Source of the DNA: Apium graveolens
Taxonomy: Eukaryota > Streptophyta > Magnoliopsida > Apiales > Apiaceae
Assembly: GCF_009905375.1 (NCBI RefSeq)
Contig: NC_133653.1
Span: 61,197,956 to 61,261,955, forward strand
Direction of reading: 5' to 3'
Length of the DNA: 64,000 nucleotides
The notes under the pieces: model-generated
Told to the model about the DNA's origin: nothing
The model's database searches: none
What the model saw: the letters and a program-made list of their open reading frames with translations, nothing else
Shown: positions 45,835-58,517 of the stretch, one piece after another
How the letters are laid out: each line of letters begins with the position of its first letter
Position numbering within the stretch: the first letter of the stretch is position 1
Position numbers and translations under genes: made by a program

Positions 45835-47780
45835 TCTATTATATATTATAGTTAATTTTAAAGAATTGAATTCCAAATATAAAATTAGGCATAATAATGG
45901 ATTATTATCTTATTTATTTATCATTCTTTAGTTTGAAAATATATCTCATATATTTTTAATATATTTTTTATTATAAAAATTAATTAAAATGTACATATAT
46001 AATTTTTAAAAAAATATTGAAAATAGATACACTTATATATAAATAATCTATAGTGATATTACATATTTAGATAAATTCGAATTATAATTAGTCAATGCAT
46101 TTTAAAACTTGGCTCATTATTCAAAAAATACTCGAAATTTGACTACATGACCCGGCTGAAAGATATCGTCACATTCTACGTTTAATAAATTTAAATTACA
46201 AGCTCAGTGAGAATATCTTACCAATAATGTAAAAAAAATTAGTATCTTATGTTAATATAAATTAATGTGTTTGAGGTTTTTATAAGATTAAGTCAATTGA
46301 TTATTTATATTAAAATTACTAACTTCACTGGTAACGTATTATTATTTTTGGGATTTGTCCGAATTTTAAGAATATTTAAAATTTGAAATGAGATCTCACG
46401 AGATTTGTTAAAACTACGATGATATATTAAATCGATTTATTTTTCATTTTTCACTTTAAAAAACTAACTTTTTAAAAAGAATTCTTTTACATCAGTAATA
46501 TTCATTGATCAAGATAATATTGTACAAATATTTTGAATTATTTTAATATTTTTAATTATTCAAATAAAAGTTATATCTATACTATATTGTAACATTTGAT
46601 TCAATTCATTTTATATTATTTAAGGAAAAAAACATATATTGTTCAATAATTTGAGGGAATTAACCAGTTCAACTGATATTTATAAAACTTTATCGAACTG
46701 AAATTTTTTAATTTTAGGAGAATAGTATAAAATGTTATCAATTTATTATATGAAAAAATATTAGAGTCGTAATGAAAAAACTTAAAACGGTTAAATAACG
46801 ATATAAATACAATTTTTCTTTCGAATTCTTGAAAAAAATCATTAATATCACTAATAAGTCTTAAGAATATATAATTCATTTTTATGTTACAACCATGATT
46901 GATACCCGGTTGCGCAAAAAATAGATATGGATTGTTTGTCAGTGCTAATGTGAATACCATATATAAATTATAGCAATTTATTTATTACATAATTTATCTC
47001 ACTAGATGTTAATAATGATTATACATGTATATAAATCAGATATTTAGCATATAAATAATTGAAATCATCATAATTTACTAAGAGATGTAACATACAATAA
47101 TTTACATTCTAACACACACACGCATACATATAACTTAATTTTACTTTGTTAACGGTAGTGTAAAAAAAACTAACATTTTTCCATACATACATACGTTGAA
47201 TTTCGAAAACTAATATTTTTTATTACAATCAACTTTAATATTAACAATAATATAAATTTTACATTATTGTATAATATGATTGCAAGTCATTCAGACTTCA
47301 GTTATGCATTTTTTATCTTTTTAAATTAAGTAAGTTAATTGTAAGTTAGTAGTAAACTCGGTAATAATATAAAGCAGTACATATAGTTTATTTAAACAAA
47401 ATTCAAGATTTTGGTCAACTTTGTATTCAACATGTATGTTAATTTTTAGCTTTTTATTTGTAAACATGCTAACGGTATTCTACAGAGTAAGTTTAATCGT
47501 TTCGTTTTAAACATACACTTACTATCATGTTTATATTCTTTCATTAAATATAAAATAACGGGTAAGAAAAATATAATATAATAATAGTTGAGGGGATATT
47601 CACTCCTAAAAGTGAGTAACCATTCGAAACTCCTAATGTTATAGAGGGGGACATGGAGCTTTGTGTAGAATTTTTATATCAATTTCTTCAAAATTTGACT
47701 CAAAAGCCTATATAAGTATATTGTTGGAGTTGCTCTAAAAACATTATAATTGAATGATGCATAAAAAACTCTAGAATATG
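45835..47780. other. AT-rich intergenic DNA, nothing identified
   Basis: Strongly AT-rich with stops in every frame. No gene, RNA gene or complete transposon was recognised. The 3' part up to 47780 may belong to a Helitron whose end is at 47810. Confidence 0.5.
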
Positions 47781-47810
47781 ACTTGTGCCTCACACGGGTT
47801 ATTATGCTAG
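47781..47810 (+). mobile_element. Helitron-like 3' terminus
   Basis: An imperfect hairpin (CTTGTGCCTCACACGGG) is followed by TTATTATGCTAG and then T at 47811, the hairpin-plus-CTAR/T arrangement of Helitron 3' ends. The matching 5' end was not found. Confidence 0.45.
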
Positions 47811-47813
47811 TTA

Positions 47814-48199
47814 TCTATACTATACTATAATAACCAAAATGGGGTATAATTTGGTTCAACGGTTATTCCCTGATTTTGGTTATTAAAAAAAACAGTGTTA
47901 TATATCCGCTAAACTACCAAATTGTTAAACTACCTTATCCTACTAAACTACAATCACAACTATAATATTAAAAAAGTAAATAAATAGTGTTATATATCAC
48001 ATAAACTACTAAATTATTAAATTACTAAATATAGAATACTTATCCTACTAAACCACGAAAATAGATTATCCTATTATTTTTATTATAAATTTATAATTAT
48101 TATATAATTATGTGAATATTTTTAAAATAGAATATAATCAGATGAATAATTTTTTTAAATATTAACCAAAACCTGTGCATTGCACGAGATTTAAGCTAG
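47814..48199 (+). mobile_element. Non-autonomous Helitron (386 bp)
   Basis: Starts TCTATACTATACTATAATAACC after an A. It ends with a small hairpin around GTGCATTGCAC followed by TTTAAGCTAG, then T at 48200. There is no terminal inverted repeat and no target duplication. A related copy is at 50277-50636 in opposite orientation, and its ends align at both termini. No Rep/helicase coding. Confidence 0.7.
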
Positions 48200-48348
48200 T
48201 ATATATCATAGTATAAGACGTATGAATCTTCCGATTTGTTAGAACTGTAAAGTTAAATTTACCATACTAACATCAAGTTCACATTTCAATTTTTTACCGG
48301 ATAGTAGTAAAAATTTTGTCAAAATTAATTATACATGAATATTTTTAG

Positions 48349-49623
48349 AGAGTTGGGTTGAGTGGAGACCCATATTATTTGGAGACTCTGGAGACCTGTA
48401 TAACTGCCTTAGATTTTTATGATGTGCAGTTAGAGATGAATACAAAGTAAGAGATATATTAATACTTATAAACCTATATAGTACAACTTTATAAATAGAG
48501 TTTCTTCAAATTAAAAAATTTATTACTTTTAAATAAAAATAAAAATCTAATGCAACATGTAGAATAAAATATTATGTGAAAAAATATATGAATATTTGAT
48601 TTGCAAGTTGTATTATATCTTTTTATTTAAGTTTAAAAGTAGTACACTTCATAATAATTTTAAGTATTATAAAATTTTATTTTTTTCAAATAATATTTTA
48701 TTCTGCAAATTATATTATATTTTTTATTTAGGTTTAAAAGTATTATATTTTAATATTTTAAGTACTACATTCTATTGATAAAATTCTACAATATGTTCTG
48801 CACTTTTTTTAATATATTTTTTATATAATATTTTATTTTGCATGTTGCATTATATTTTTTATTTAGGTTTAAAAGTATTACATTTTATATTTGAAGTACT
48901 ACACTCTATTTATAAAGTTCTACACTCTATTATTTTAATATATTTTTTTCACATAATATTTTATTCTGAAAGTTATATTATATTTTTTATTCAGGTTTAG
49001 AAATATTAAATATTTATTTATGCATAGAGTGAGTATTTCAAATTATAAAATGTAGTAATTTTAAATCTAAACAAAAAAATATAATGTAATATGTAGAATA
49101 AAATATTAGGTAAAAAAATATAATAAAAAAAGTGCAGAACATATTGTAAAACTTGATAAATAGAATGTAGTACTTAAAATTATAAAATATAATACTTTTA
49201 TACCTAAATAAAAATTATAATTTAACTTGCAGAATAAAATATTATGTAAAAAGATAAATTAAAAAAAAATGAAAGTCATAACATATTGTATAATTTTATA
49301 AATAGAGTGAAGTAATTAAAATTATAAAGTGTAGTTCTTTCAAACCTAAATAAAAAAATATAATGCAACTTCCAAATCAAATATTATATGAAAAATATAT
49401 TAGAAAAAATAGAGTGAAGAACATATTGTAAATAATTTAGCCTAAATTTATGTGGAATAAGGAAGAAAAAATTACTTAGATGTATGTAAAGTACTACGTG
49501 TTCTTAATTTTAGATTTTATTTTATACACATATAATATAATCTGATACCTCCATTTCTACTAACGGCCTATAAATGGGACTCCAGGTCTTCAAATAAAAA
49601 ACGAACTCCACTAAACTTTTGCC
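48349..49623. mobile_element. Long inverted-repeat element, possibly Mutator-like MITE (1.3 kb)
   Basis: The outer arms are inverted: TGAGTGGAGACC...GGAGACCTG at about 48359-48397, and its approximate reverse complement CAGGTCTT...CTCCACT at about 49582-49612. TATTTTTAG at 48340-48348 and 49624-49632 is a candidate 9-bp target duplication. The interior consists of about 135-bp AT-rich units, each with TTTTTATTTAGGTTTAAAAGTA. They are in forward orientation near 48630, 48722, 48856 and 48988, and reversed near 49043, 49185 and 49340. The middle, at about 49020, is the symmetry point. No ORF. The extreme tips match poorly, so superfamily and exact ends are tentative. Confidence 0.45.
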
Positions 49624-49852
49624 TATTTTTAGATATCATTTGCCTATTTTTAGATATCATTTTTCTGAGAATTTTAGTTTGAAACACACTGTCCCCAGCT
49701 ATGGGGCCATGGTAATGGCAGCCCAACAAAATGGAACACAATGCAGATTGGAATATTCTCCTGTATGTTGCAGACTTGCAGTGCTATATGAAATTTGGGT
49801 GAGAATATTCTTGCATCGTGCGTTATTGTGAACGTGAAGTCTTGAAATAATA

Positions 49853-50080
49853 CCCCTCCGTCCCAAAATACAAGTTTATTTAATTTTTTATGTATATTTT
49901 AAATGAATAAAAAAGATAGTTTTATAAATTATTTTTTAAATTTTTATTTTCTGCATAAAAATATACATATTAAATTTTAATTAAAAAAAATTAGAATAAA
50001 GTATATGGAAATATGACTTTTATATCATTTAAAATATATATAAAAATTTAAAAAAAACTTATATTTTATGACGGAAGGAA
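49853..50080. mobile_element. Stowaway MITE (228 bp)
   Basis: The left end is CCCCTCCGTCCCAAAATACAAG, the right end the inverted CTTATATTTTATGACGGAAGGAA, flanked by TA dinucleotides (49851-49852 and 50081-50082). The CTCCCTCCGTCCC-type terminus and TA target are diagnostic of Stowaway (Tc1/mariner-related). The interior is AT-rich and partly self-complementary. No ORF. Confidence 0.88.
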
Positions 50081-50276
50081 TATAAGAGTTTCAAAATAAT
50101 ACTCCACAAGTGTAGGTCTGGAATCTAGAGGTCCCAAATTAACTTGAAAAGCAATTATCTAATGATGTGTACACGATACATGGATATTTTAACTAAAACT
50201 TTTAATGTGACAGACACGGGATACATGGATATTTTAACTAAAGCTTTTAATGTGACATAGCAAATATTATATGAAA

Positions 50277-50636
50277 CTAGCTTAAATCCCGCGCGATATA
50301 TGGGTTTCTGTTATTATTTAAATTTTCATATTATAATTTTAAATACTTATATAAATATATAATAATTATAAATTAATAATAATAAGATAAGTAGATTATG
50401 TACAAGTTTAAGAATTTACTAGTTTAGCAAATATATACCACTATTTATTTATTTTTTAATAATAAAATAAGTTATGGTCGTAGTTTAGTAGTATAAGTAC
50501 TATAAGTCTAGTATTTTAATAATTTAGTATTTAAAGGATATATAACACTATTTATTTACTTTTTTAATAACTAAAATTAGGATATAACTGTTAAATTAAA
50601 TTATACCTCATTCCGATTATTATATTATAATATAAA
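50277..50636 (-). mobile_element. Non-autonomous Helitron, same family as 47814-48199
   Basis: On the plus strand CTAGCTTAAATCCCGCGCGATATATGGG marks the 3' terminus, hairpin included, preceded by A. The 5' terminus is near 50636. The minus strand can be aligned throughout with the copy at 47814 (CTAAACTAC-type words, TTATTAAAAAA, GTGTTATATATCC). It preserves a shorter, more diverged version. Confidence 0.65.
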
Positions 50637-51359
50637 TATAAATTTGGGAACCATTTCGGATTTAATTTAGGTACTCCAATATTTTTCATGACATAAATTG
50701 TCTGGTTGTTCTGAATTACAAAATCAATCGAACTAATTCGAGTAAAGCATAAATCAATCCGAAAAAATAAAAGTCAAACTCTAATTAAGTTAAAATTATT
50801 AAAATTGACTTGGATAAGTTGAATCACGATTTTAGGTATAATTTGTCGTGTCTATGCAAACTAGAGATGCACAAAAAGTCCACCGGGCCGAATTTTGACC
50901 GGACCTTACAAAATCCGGGCTTTAACTGGACTGGACTTTTCGAACTTTAACCGGCCGGGCTGGGCTTTTTGAAAATGTCAGAGCCCATTTGGGCCCTCGA
51001 GACGGGCCTAATCGGGTTTTTTCGGGCAGGATCGGGTCGAACTTTTTCTAATTTAAATCGGATCGAGTTTTATTAGAAATTCTGAAGATTACATATGATA
51101 GCAACTAAATCCTCGTAAAAATGTAATAGTTTACATGAAATATATTATGAAAATATTATTTCGTTGAAAACATTTAAATTCAGCAAAAAATAAACATGTT
51201 TATAAAATATTATGTTTTACAATTGTTATACAAATATATATAGTGTATTTATTATATCTTCTGTCATTATTTATACAATGAAGCATTGCAAACCCGACCC
51301 CATATTTCATTTACCAGCTTTATACCTACAAGGGCTAGTTTATATAATTTATATATAAA
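50637..51359. other. Intergenic DNA with a possible hAT remnant
   Basis: Around 50870-51070 are repeated GGGCC, CCGGG and TCGGGTCGAAC-like words beginning TAGAGATGCACAAAAAG, reminiscent of the end of a hAT-type element. The opposite terminus was not found. The rest is AT-rich without recognised features. Confidence 0.3.
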
Positions 51360-53900
51360 TTTTTTTTCTTGAAATTTTATTTTTTTTTTAATTTTTTTTT
51401 ATGTTTGTTAAGTTAACTTTATCATTTTATAACTTAATTTTAATTAGTAACGTATATATAAATTATAATTACACATTCAGATATTAATCGATAATAATAA
51501 TAATAATTTTTAATGATATAATATATTTAAGTATTAATTTTTTTATTTTAACTTTATTATATTTATTAGATATCTTTTTGTTGTTAGTAATTTGAAATTA
51601 ACAAATATTAAAATATTATTATTTTTACTTAATATAGTGGTATATTACACGTGACAATTCTTTATTTTTTTTAAATAAACTTTTTTTATATTTATTTACA
51701 ACTAAAATATTTCATTTATGACTTTTACAAAAATAATGATTTGAATATATCTAAATATATACATTTTATATGATTTTGGTAGATATTTTAATTTTTGATT
51801 AATATTTTAATATAAATATTAAGAATATATGTATTCTAAAATTTATAATATAAAATTTCATGTCTAACCTTCAATATTATATAATTTTCATAAATGTAAA
51901 TATAAAAATATTTCTTGAAAATTTAAGTTTTTTTAATTTTTTTATGTTTGTTAAGTTAACATTATGATTTAATAATTTAATTTTAATATTAGTAACACAT
52001 ATTTAAATTATAGTTACACATTTAGATGTTAACCCATGTTGTTAGTAATTTTAAATTAACAAATATTAAATTATATTGTTTTTACTAAATATAGTGTTAC
52101 ATTACACGTGACAATTCTTTTATTTTTTTAAATAACTTATTTTTATACTTACTAGTTTAAAACGCGTGTATCGCACGGATTGCACAAATACTTTTTAATA
52201 TTACATAATTTTTTTTTAAAAATATTTGAATTGAATTCTTAAATTTGTCATCTAAAATTTAAAATGATATGATTTCATGATAAAATTTGAATAACTAAAT
52301 ATGGGTAATTAAGTAATTTAGCAAGTATCGATCGACCACAAAATTTTTAAATGTTTCACTTATAGCCCGAGACCCATTATTTCCGATTTTTTAAATCTGG
52401 ATGAATAAGATAGTTTTATTTTAACCCGAATAATTAGTATATATAATTTTATTTTAGATGGTCGGATTATATATGGTTTTGATTTTAATTTTTTGTTAAT
52501 TTTGATCAATTGCATAATGTTTTTAATCTGAAATGAATAATATATCTTAGTCACATCAATAACAAAATTTCTTTTAGTCGGACCAGTAGTATTTATTAAT
52601 ATATCTTAGCACGAGGCACATCATATCAATCAAAATCAATTAATTATATTTATTTTTACTTACATTTATTTTAGCCCGAAATATCAATTAGAATAATATA
52701 TAACTTAATATTAGTTAGAAGTTAAATCAGTAAAAAAGTTGACTTTAATATCAATTATAATGATATAGAGTTGTATATAAAATAAAATTCAAATTGTTAA
52801 AGTAAATTGTCTTCAATATCAATTAGAATTAAAATTGACTAACCAACCAACCCATCAATTAAAATGAGAATAATTAAGTAATGGTAATTTAGTAATTTCA
52901 GAAAGTACCGACCGACTACCAAAATTTTAATGTTTTGTCTATTATAATATATTATAGATTTACAACTAAACTATTTCATTTATGATTTTTACAAAAAATA
53001 ATGATTTGAATACATCTAAATATATATATATATATATACATATTATATGATTTTATTAGATATTTTAATTTATGATTAATATTTTAATATAAATATTAAG
53101 AATATATGTGTTCTAAAATTTATAATATAAAAATTTAATGTATAACCTTCAATATGATATAATTTTCATAACCGATTATTGTACTTTCTATAATAAAACT
53201 TAATTTCACATTAATATAGTGCAAAATAAATTTAAAATGTCATGCAATTTGTTTTATAAATTATTTTTTATTTATTTTTAATTTATATCACGCGTATAAA
53301 TAATATAAACTTTGCTATAGTGTTTTCACACATATTATAATTTTTTTATTTTTTTGTTTTATTTAATTTTTAATTACGCATTCAGATGTTAATCCATAAT
53401 TATAGAAATAGTTTTTAATGATGCTATAAATATTTTTTTTTATTATAACTTGTTTGTATTTATTAGACATCTTTTTGTTGTTAGTAATTTGAAATTACCA
53501 AATATTAAAGTTTTATTGGATTTACTCAATATAGTGGTATATTTCACATGATAATTATTTTATTTTTTCTAAATAAACTATTTTTTTAATTTATTTACAA
53601 CTAAACTAATTCATTTAAGACTTTTACAAAAATAATGATTTGATTATATCTAAATATATACAGTTTTATACGATTTTGTTATATATTTTGATTTGTGATT
53701 AATATTTTAATATAAATATTAAGAACATATTGTGTTCTAAAATTTATAATATAAAAATTTCATGTCTAATCTTCAATACTATAATAAATTTAATTTCATA
53801 TTAATACAGTGCAAAATAAATTTTAACATGTTATGCAATATGTAATCACGCGTATGTATGTAAATAATATAAAACTTTGGTGTATTTATGTTTTATCTAT
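51360..53900. repeat. Triplicated AT-rich unit (about 500-600 bp each)
   Basis: Three direct copies share TTGTTGTTAGTAATTTGAAATTA, then ATATAGTGGTATATTACACGTGACAATTC, TTTACAACTAAACTATTTCATTTATGA and TTCTAAAATTTATAATATAAA in the same order. The copies are roughly 51360-51910, 51911-53172 and 53330-53900. Copy 2 lacks about 100 bp internally and is split by a Helitron (52152-52958). Copies 2 and 3 also share a tail (GTGCAAAATAAATTT...CACGCGTAT). No ORF; origin unknown. Confidence 0.65.
52152..52958 (-). mobile_element. Non-autonomous Helitron (807 bp) inside repeat copy 2
   Basis: On the plus strand, CTAGTTTAAAACGCGTGTATCGCACGG at 52152 is the reversed 3' terminus with hairpin. The 5' terminus (TCTATAATATATTATAATAG on the minus strand) ends at 52958. 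It is flanked by A at 52151 and T at 52959. Removing it leaves ACTTA/TTTACAACTA, which matches the uninterrupted copies 1 and 3. There is no target duplication, as expected for a Helitron. No Rep/helicase ORF is present. Confidence 0.78.
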
Positions 53901-55454
53901 TTATTTGGCTCTATAACTTTTTGATATTTGTGTAAGGTTTTATGTAAAACAATTACATATTATAAATGATTCGAATGAGTTTAATTGAACAAACTATATT
54001 TTTATTATATTAGTTCATTAGAAAAATTAGTTAAATTTTTTTGAGTAATTTTGTACTTTGAACTTATGTATTTGAGTCAAATGGATAACTAACTTTAGGG
54101 TTTAGTTTCCAAATGACCTTATTTACTCGATCAAACAATCTAACCGTGCAATTTTAAGTGTCTTACTCCAATTATATATAGGATATTTATTTTCACTAAA
54201 ATAATCTTAGTTTACTTTCTAGAAAATAATCCTAGTTGTCATTTAATTTAAGCTAATATTACCACTTATTATTTGTATTACGGGTGAATCAAACGATTTG
54301 TGGTTTATGCTCAATTATGTATAAAAAAATCCCTCAAAAAATTGTGAAAGTACAAATTACATAATTATACCTCGCGTTCATTATCTAGTATCCAACCTCA
54401 TAAAATTTTAAATCAAATTTTAATTGACTTAAAATTAATAAAAGAGTTATTTTCATTTTTTTGCTAATTAGGTTATTTTTCCTTTTTTTTGCTAATTAGG
54501 TCCTCCCTTTTAAATGTCACTTTTGATAAAAAATAATAATTCTAAAATCAATTTTCAAAATTTATTTTAACTTATATATTTCTAAAAACTATTTATAATA
54601 TTTGATCAATTTTAACTTACAAGATAGGTTAATTATCAAATAAGTCACTTAGTATGATATAATATATCAAATAAGTTATCGCGAAATTTGTTGGTGTCAT
54701 TTAAATTACTCATTTGACAAAATGTTTCATTCCATTAGATAATTTATAAAAATATTGGCGAAAAAGATACAGTGACATTTTTGTGACTAGTTGTGTTTTA
54801 TTGTGCTTTATTGAAGTCCATTTCAAACTATAACCGCATGTATATATGATTTTCAGTCGAATTTTTAGGATTATTTATATCTAAAAAACGTTTAATTCAA
54901 TGATTATATCCGTTAATATAGTTGCAACAACATGAGTTAAGCAATACGACACGTTCACGTAAATAATATGTTAACCAGCTTAACAAAATATATTTATTTT
55001 AGCATTGACTTCAAAATATTTAAAGGGTTTGATATTTTGTAATGAGATCAAAAGATTTTACAATGACTAATCTAATATACTTGAACACATTAAATGACTC
55101 ATATGATAATTAACCCATTACAAAATTGAAAAGCAATTTTTCAAGAGCGTAATGATTTTCTTTTTCAAAAATAGTATTTATAATAAAATAACTTTTTTTT
55201 AAAAAAGCAATTTTTTAAATTTTTACTTGCTAACTATTTTTCACCTACTTGGCTAAAGAAGTTCAATTGCAATATGTAAATGTCATCTTTAGAATTTCTT
55301 ACTGCGTGTTCTCTCCTTATCAAAATAAAAGTCATTTTCAATTTTAACAGGTAAATATGTAAAAAAACGGTGTTTACGTATATTTTTTTAATTTTAATTA
55401 AAATTCAATATTCATACTTTTATTTAAAGAAAAGTAAAAGTTATTATATAGAAG
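53901..55454. other. AT-rich intergenic DNA, nothing identified
   Basis: No ORF, terminal repeat or RNA gene was recognised. A short direct repeat (TTTTTTGCTAATTAGGT, about 54458-54502) and frequent A/T runs are the only structure seen. Confidence 0.45.
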
Positions 55455-56080
55455 CAGTGTTACAGAAATCGGAAATCGGGGAAGATCTGTTACATGACCT
55501 TACAAGAATTAATCGGTAAATCGAGAATTATCGGAAGGGTTAATCGGTAAGAAAATCGGAAGTAAATTTATATTAATAAATATATTAATATATATTAATA
55601 TATAATACATCACAAAAATCATCACAATACAAATCATCAAACTGTAAATAAAAAAACAGACATACAAGTTGATTAAAAAGGATTATATATTAAAGGGGCC
55701 TCGGGGATTTTATTGACACCTATGTCCATATCCGGGTAAATATACTATATGTATACGTCTTATGCAAATTTTCACACACCAATTTACTTTGTGACACTTT
55801 ACTTCACTCAGGCGGCGACCCAACACAACACAATAAACACAGAAGTCACAACTCTGATACTACAACACCAACACAACCACACAAGTTTCAAGTCATCCCA
55901 ATTACAATTTCGATCGCTCATGTTCATCTTAATCTAGTGACCCGATTTTGACCTATTTGACCCGAGTTTTGACCCGATTTAATCAAAACCGTGTAATGCA
56001 ATGATTCACCGGAACTAGATCAGCGACAACAATTTTGCCGAGCCGATTTATCGGTTGAACGCCCAATTTCTGTAACAAGG
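55455..56080. mobile_element. Non-autonomous hAT-like element (626 bp)
   Basis: The left end CAGTGTTACAGAAATCGG and right end CCAATTTCTGTAACAAGG are inverted repeats with a few mismatches. The flanks TATAGAAG (55447-55454) and TATTGAAG (56081-56088) form an 8-bp target duplication with one change. Subterminal AATCGGTAA and TTATCGGTT words are also inverted. No transposase. It is a different family from the copy at 29555-30364. Confidence 0.75.
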
Positions 56081-56088
56081 TATTGAAG

Positions 56089-57490
56089 TGATTTTTTTAC
56101 CGCTAAACGTGCTAAAAGTCAAAATAATTCATGTTTTGAAATAAGAAAGTACTATTACTGAAACAAAAACTTGCAACTATTTTTCTTTTTAAAAGCTTAC
56201 CTTGGTGGCCAAGTTTGTATCTTGTTATACTGTGTTTATTTTTCTCATGAATATTCCGGACAATTTAACTTATCTATGGTAATAATTTTCTTCAATAACA
56301 AGATACGTATTACTTTCACTAAATCAAATGTCCGCTCGAAAAAATCGCGTTCATATTTAAAATAAAACGGATATTATCCATATCCGAAACATAATGGAAT
56401 TTATCAGTTTCTGAATTCGACGATTGTTGATACAAATACACAAATAGGCATATTTGTATCCGATAATATCTGAATTCAAATAAATATATATTAAATTTAA
56501 ATATTATATAATTTAAAATTTATTCTAGTAAATTTATAGTGTGTGTATATATATATATATATGTAGATATATATTAAATAATATGTTTATATAAATTTTA
56601 TATAAATTTGAGTTTAATAATTTAAATATAACAATTATATTAAAAAGATAAATAAAAATAAATTTTTGAATAAGTTAAAATAATATTAAATCACTTTAAC
56701 TTTTATTTTAAGTTTTTTTGGGCTAAATACTTTTATTTTAATTTTTAATTTCTACTATGTAATTTTACAGTTTTTTTCGAATTTTTAATATTAAAATAAA
56801 AAAAATCTGATTGAAAATCGGATTCAGATCCAGATATTATTCGTATTAGGATAGTATCCGTCAGATTTAGATCCAAATATTATCTTTTATATATTTTCGA
56901 ATTCGAATATAAATAGAGATACAAATTTTCGGATTCGAATTTAGATACGAATACATATAATTCGTATTCGAATTATTGGTTTGACGGAGCTAATTACACA
57001 TAGGATATTCCTTGTAATCCATAATACACTTCAAAGTTTGTTTTGGAAAATAATACTTTAACGTAAAGTATAAGAATGCCGGCTACTTTCTTATATTAAA
57101 TACACCCGAAATATGCATTATTTTCATCGTATTCATTGAATTTGTAATTTCATAATATCAAAATTAAAAATAATTAGATTTTTTTTATGGTTTCAAAAAT
57201 AATAATAATATTATTATTTTTATTTCAAACTCATAAACATAAATTGAAATATCAAAGATAGTATTATCAATAATATTTTAATATTATAAGTATAAAATTA
57301 AACGAGTTAGAGTTTATTTTTTTACTTATCAATTTCTGCGTTCGCCTCCCATCCAAAATTTTTACAATAAACAGTCAAAGGCTATAAATCATATCTATTA
57401 AAATAACTTTTTTTAATTATTAAGTTTAAAATTATTTTAACAAATTTATTAATTTATCGAGATTAAAAATATATACGGACTTTATAATAC
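56089..57490. other. AT-rich intergenic DNA upstream of the bromodomain gene
   Basis: A region at about 56360-56990 is rich in TATCCGAAT and ATTCGTATTCGAA words in both orientations, possibly an old transposon, but no clear ends were found. An alternating AT tract lies near 56545-56575. No gene. Confidence 0.4.
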
Positions 57491-57515
57491 ACGCCCGGGT
57501 CCAAGTCATCGGGGA

Positions 57516-57523
57516 TATAAAAG
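57516..57523 (+). promoter_or_regulatory. TATA box of the bromodomain gene
   Basis: TATAAAAG lies in GGGGATATAAAAGACCC. About 25-30 bp downstream a pyrimidine-rich stretch (CTCTCTCTCTCCT near 57577-57590) suggests a start site near 57545 and a typical plant TC-rich 5' UTR. Inferred from spacing. Confidence 0.6.
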
Positions 57524-57544
57524 ACCCACAGTTTCCTTGTCTCA

Positions 57545-58517
57545 CTCAAACTCTTCCTTCTAAACCCCTCTCTCTCTCCTATCCCCACCTCAAAACCCTA
57601 GCCTCACTCTTCTATCTCCCCCAATTCCCTATTCAATTAGCTTCATCCATCAATCAATCATCTTTTAGCTCTATCGATCAATCAATCGAGCCTCGATTTG
57701 GTTTCGTGTAAGTTATACTCGCCTTTATTTTCTGTTTTTCTAGTACTTTTCGTGATTATATACGGTTTTTATTCGATTTTGCATCTGGGTTTGTTTTATT
57801 TGTTGTGTTTATGTGTGTATATGTGCTTGATTGTAAGTATCGTGATCTGGGTCGTGCGAATTGTGTTTTATTTGATTTGTGTTTTTTTCGATGTAATTGT
57901 GATAAATTTATGATTTTGAGTTGAATTTTGCATCTGGGTATGTTTGATTTGTGGTTTATGTGTGTATCTGTGTGTATATATTGGGGTTTAAGCAACCCTT
58001 GATTTGTTTGGATGAGGTTGATTGGCTCTGTTGAGTGTCGTTTTGGGAACTGCTGTTAAGTTGACGATGTGAATTGGGTTTTTTTGGTATGTGGTTTTGT
58101 TGGGTGTGGTTTTTGCGATATCGGTTTGATACTGAAATTTACTGGTTTTTGTGTCATATGAGTGAATTGTGTTAAGATGTGCGACTTGCTGGCTTACTAA
58201 ATTTTCCGCATAAGATTTGTACTTCTCGGGTTTGCTATAACTTTTTATGAATGGTTTGGCTGTGCAAGTGATATCATTACAAAATAGTTTAAAGTATACA
58301 TGTATCTTTATATTATTCTTTCTGTTGATCGGGATCCTGTTAATATTTTTCCCTACTATTTGGTTGGTTGTGTTTAACTATTATTATTTGAATATTTGAA
58401 TGTATCTACAGTGTTGATCCTGTTATTTTGCTCTATGCTGGTTTACAAATCGTGGTAGTAGTGAGAACTATTCTCGCAAATTCTGAGTAGTTCTCCTTGG
58501 TGCAAGCAGTGTCGATC
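57545..58517 (+). other. 5' UTR of the bromodomain gene with a 0.7-kb leader intron and a short uORF
   Basis: A leader exon with CCCTAGCC-type words ends at 57707 before the donor GTAAGT. The intron is T-rich and probably ends CTACAG at 58411. Exon 2 then has an ATG at 58435 that opens only seven codons (MLVYKSW, stop 58456-58458) before the main ATG at 58518. A long first intron in the UTR often enhances expression in plants. Splice sites are by consensus only. Confidence 0.55.

Noticed and set aside
50870..51070. GGGCC/TCGGG-rich stretch resembling a hAT terminus
   Set aside because: Only one possible end was found and no 8-bp target duplication could be paired, so it is not called as an element.
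57698..57913. Hydrophobic 71-codon frame upstream of the bromodomain gene
   Set aside because: It falls in the T-rich 5'-UTR intron; the hydrophobicity reflects base composition.
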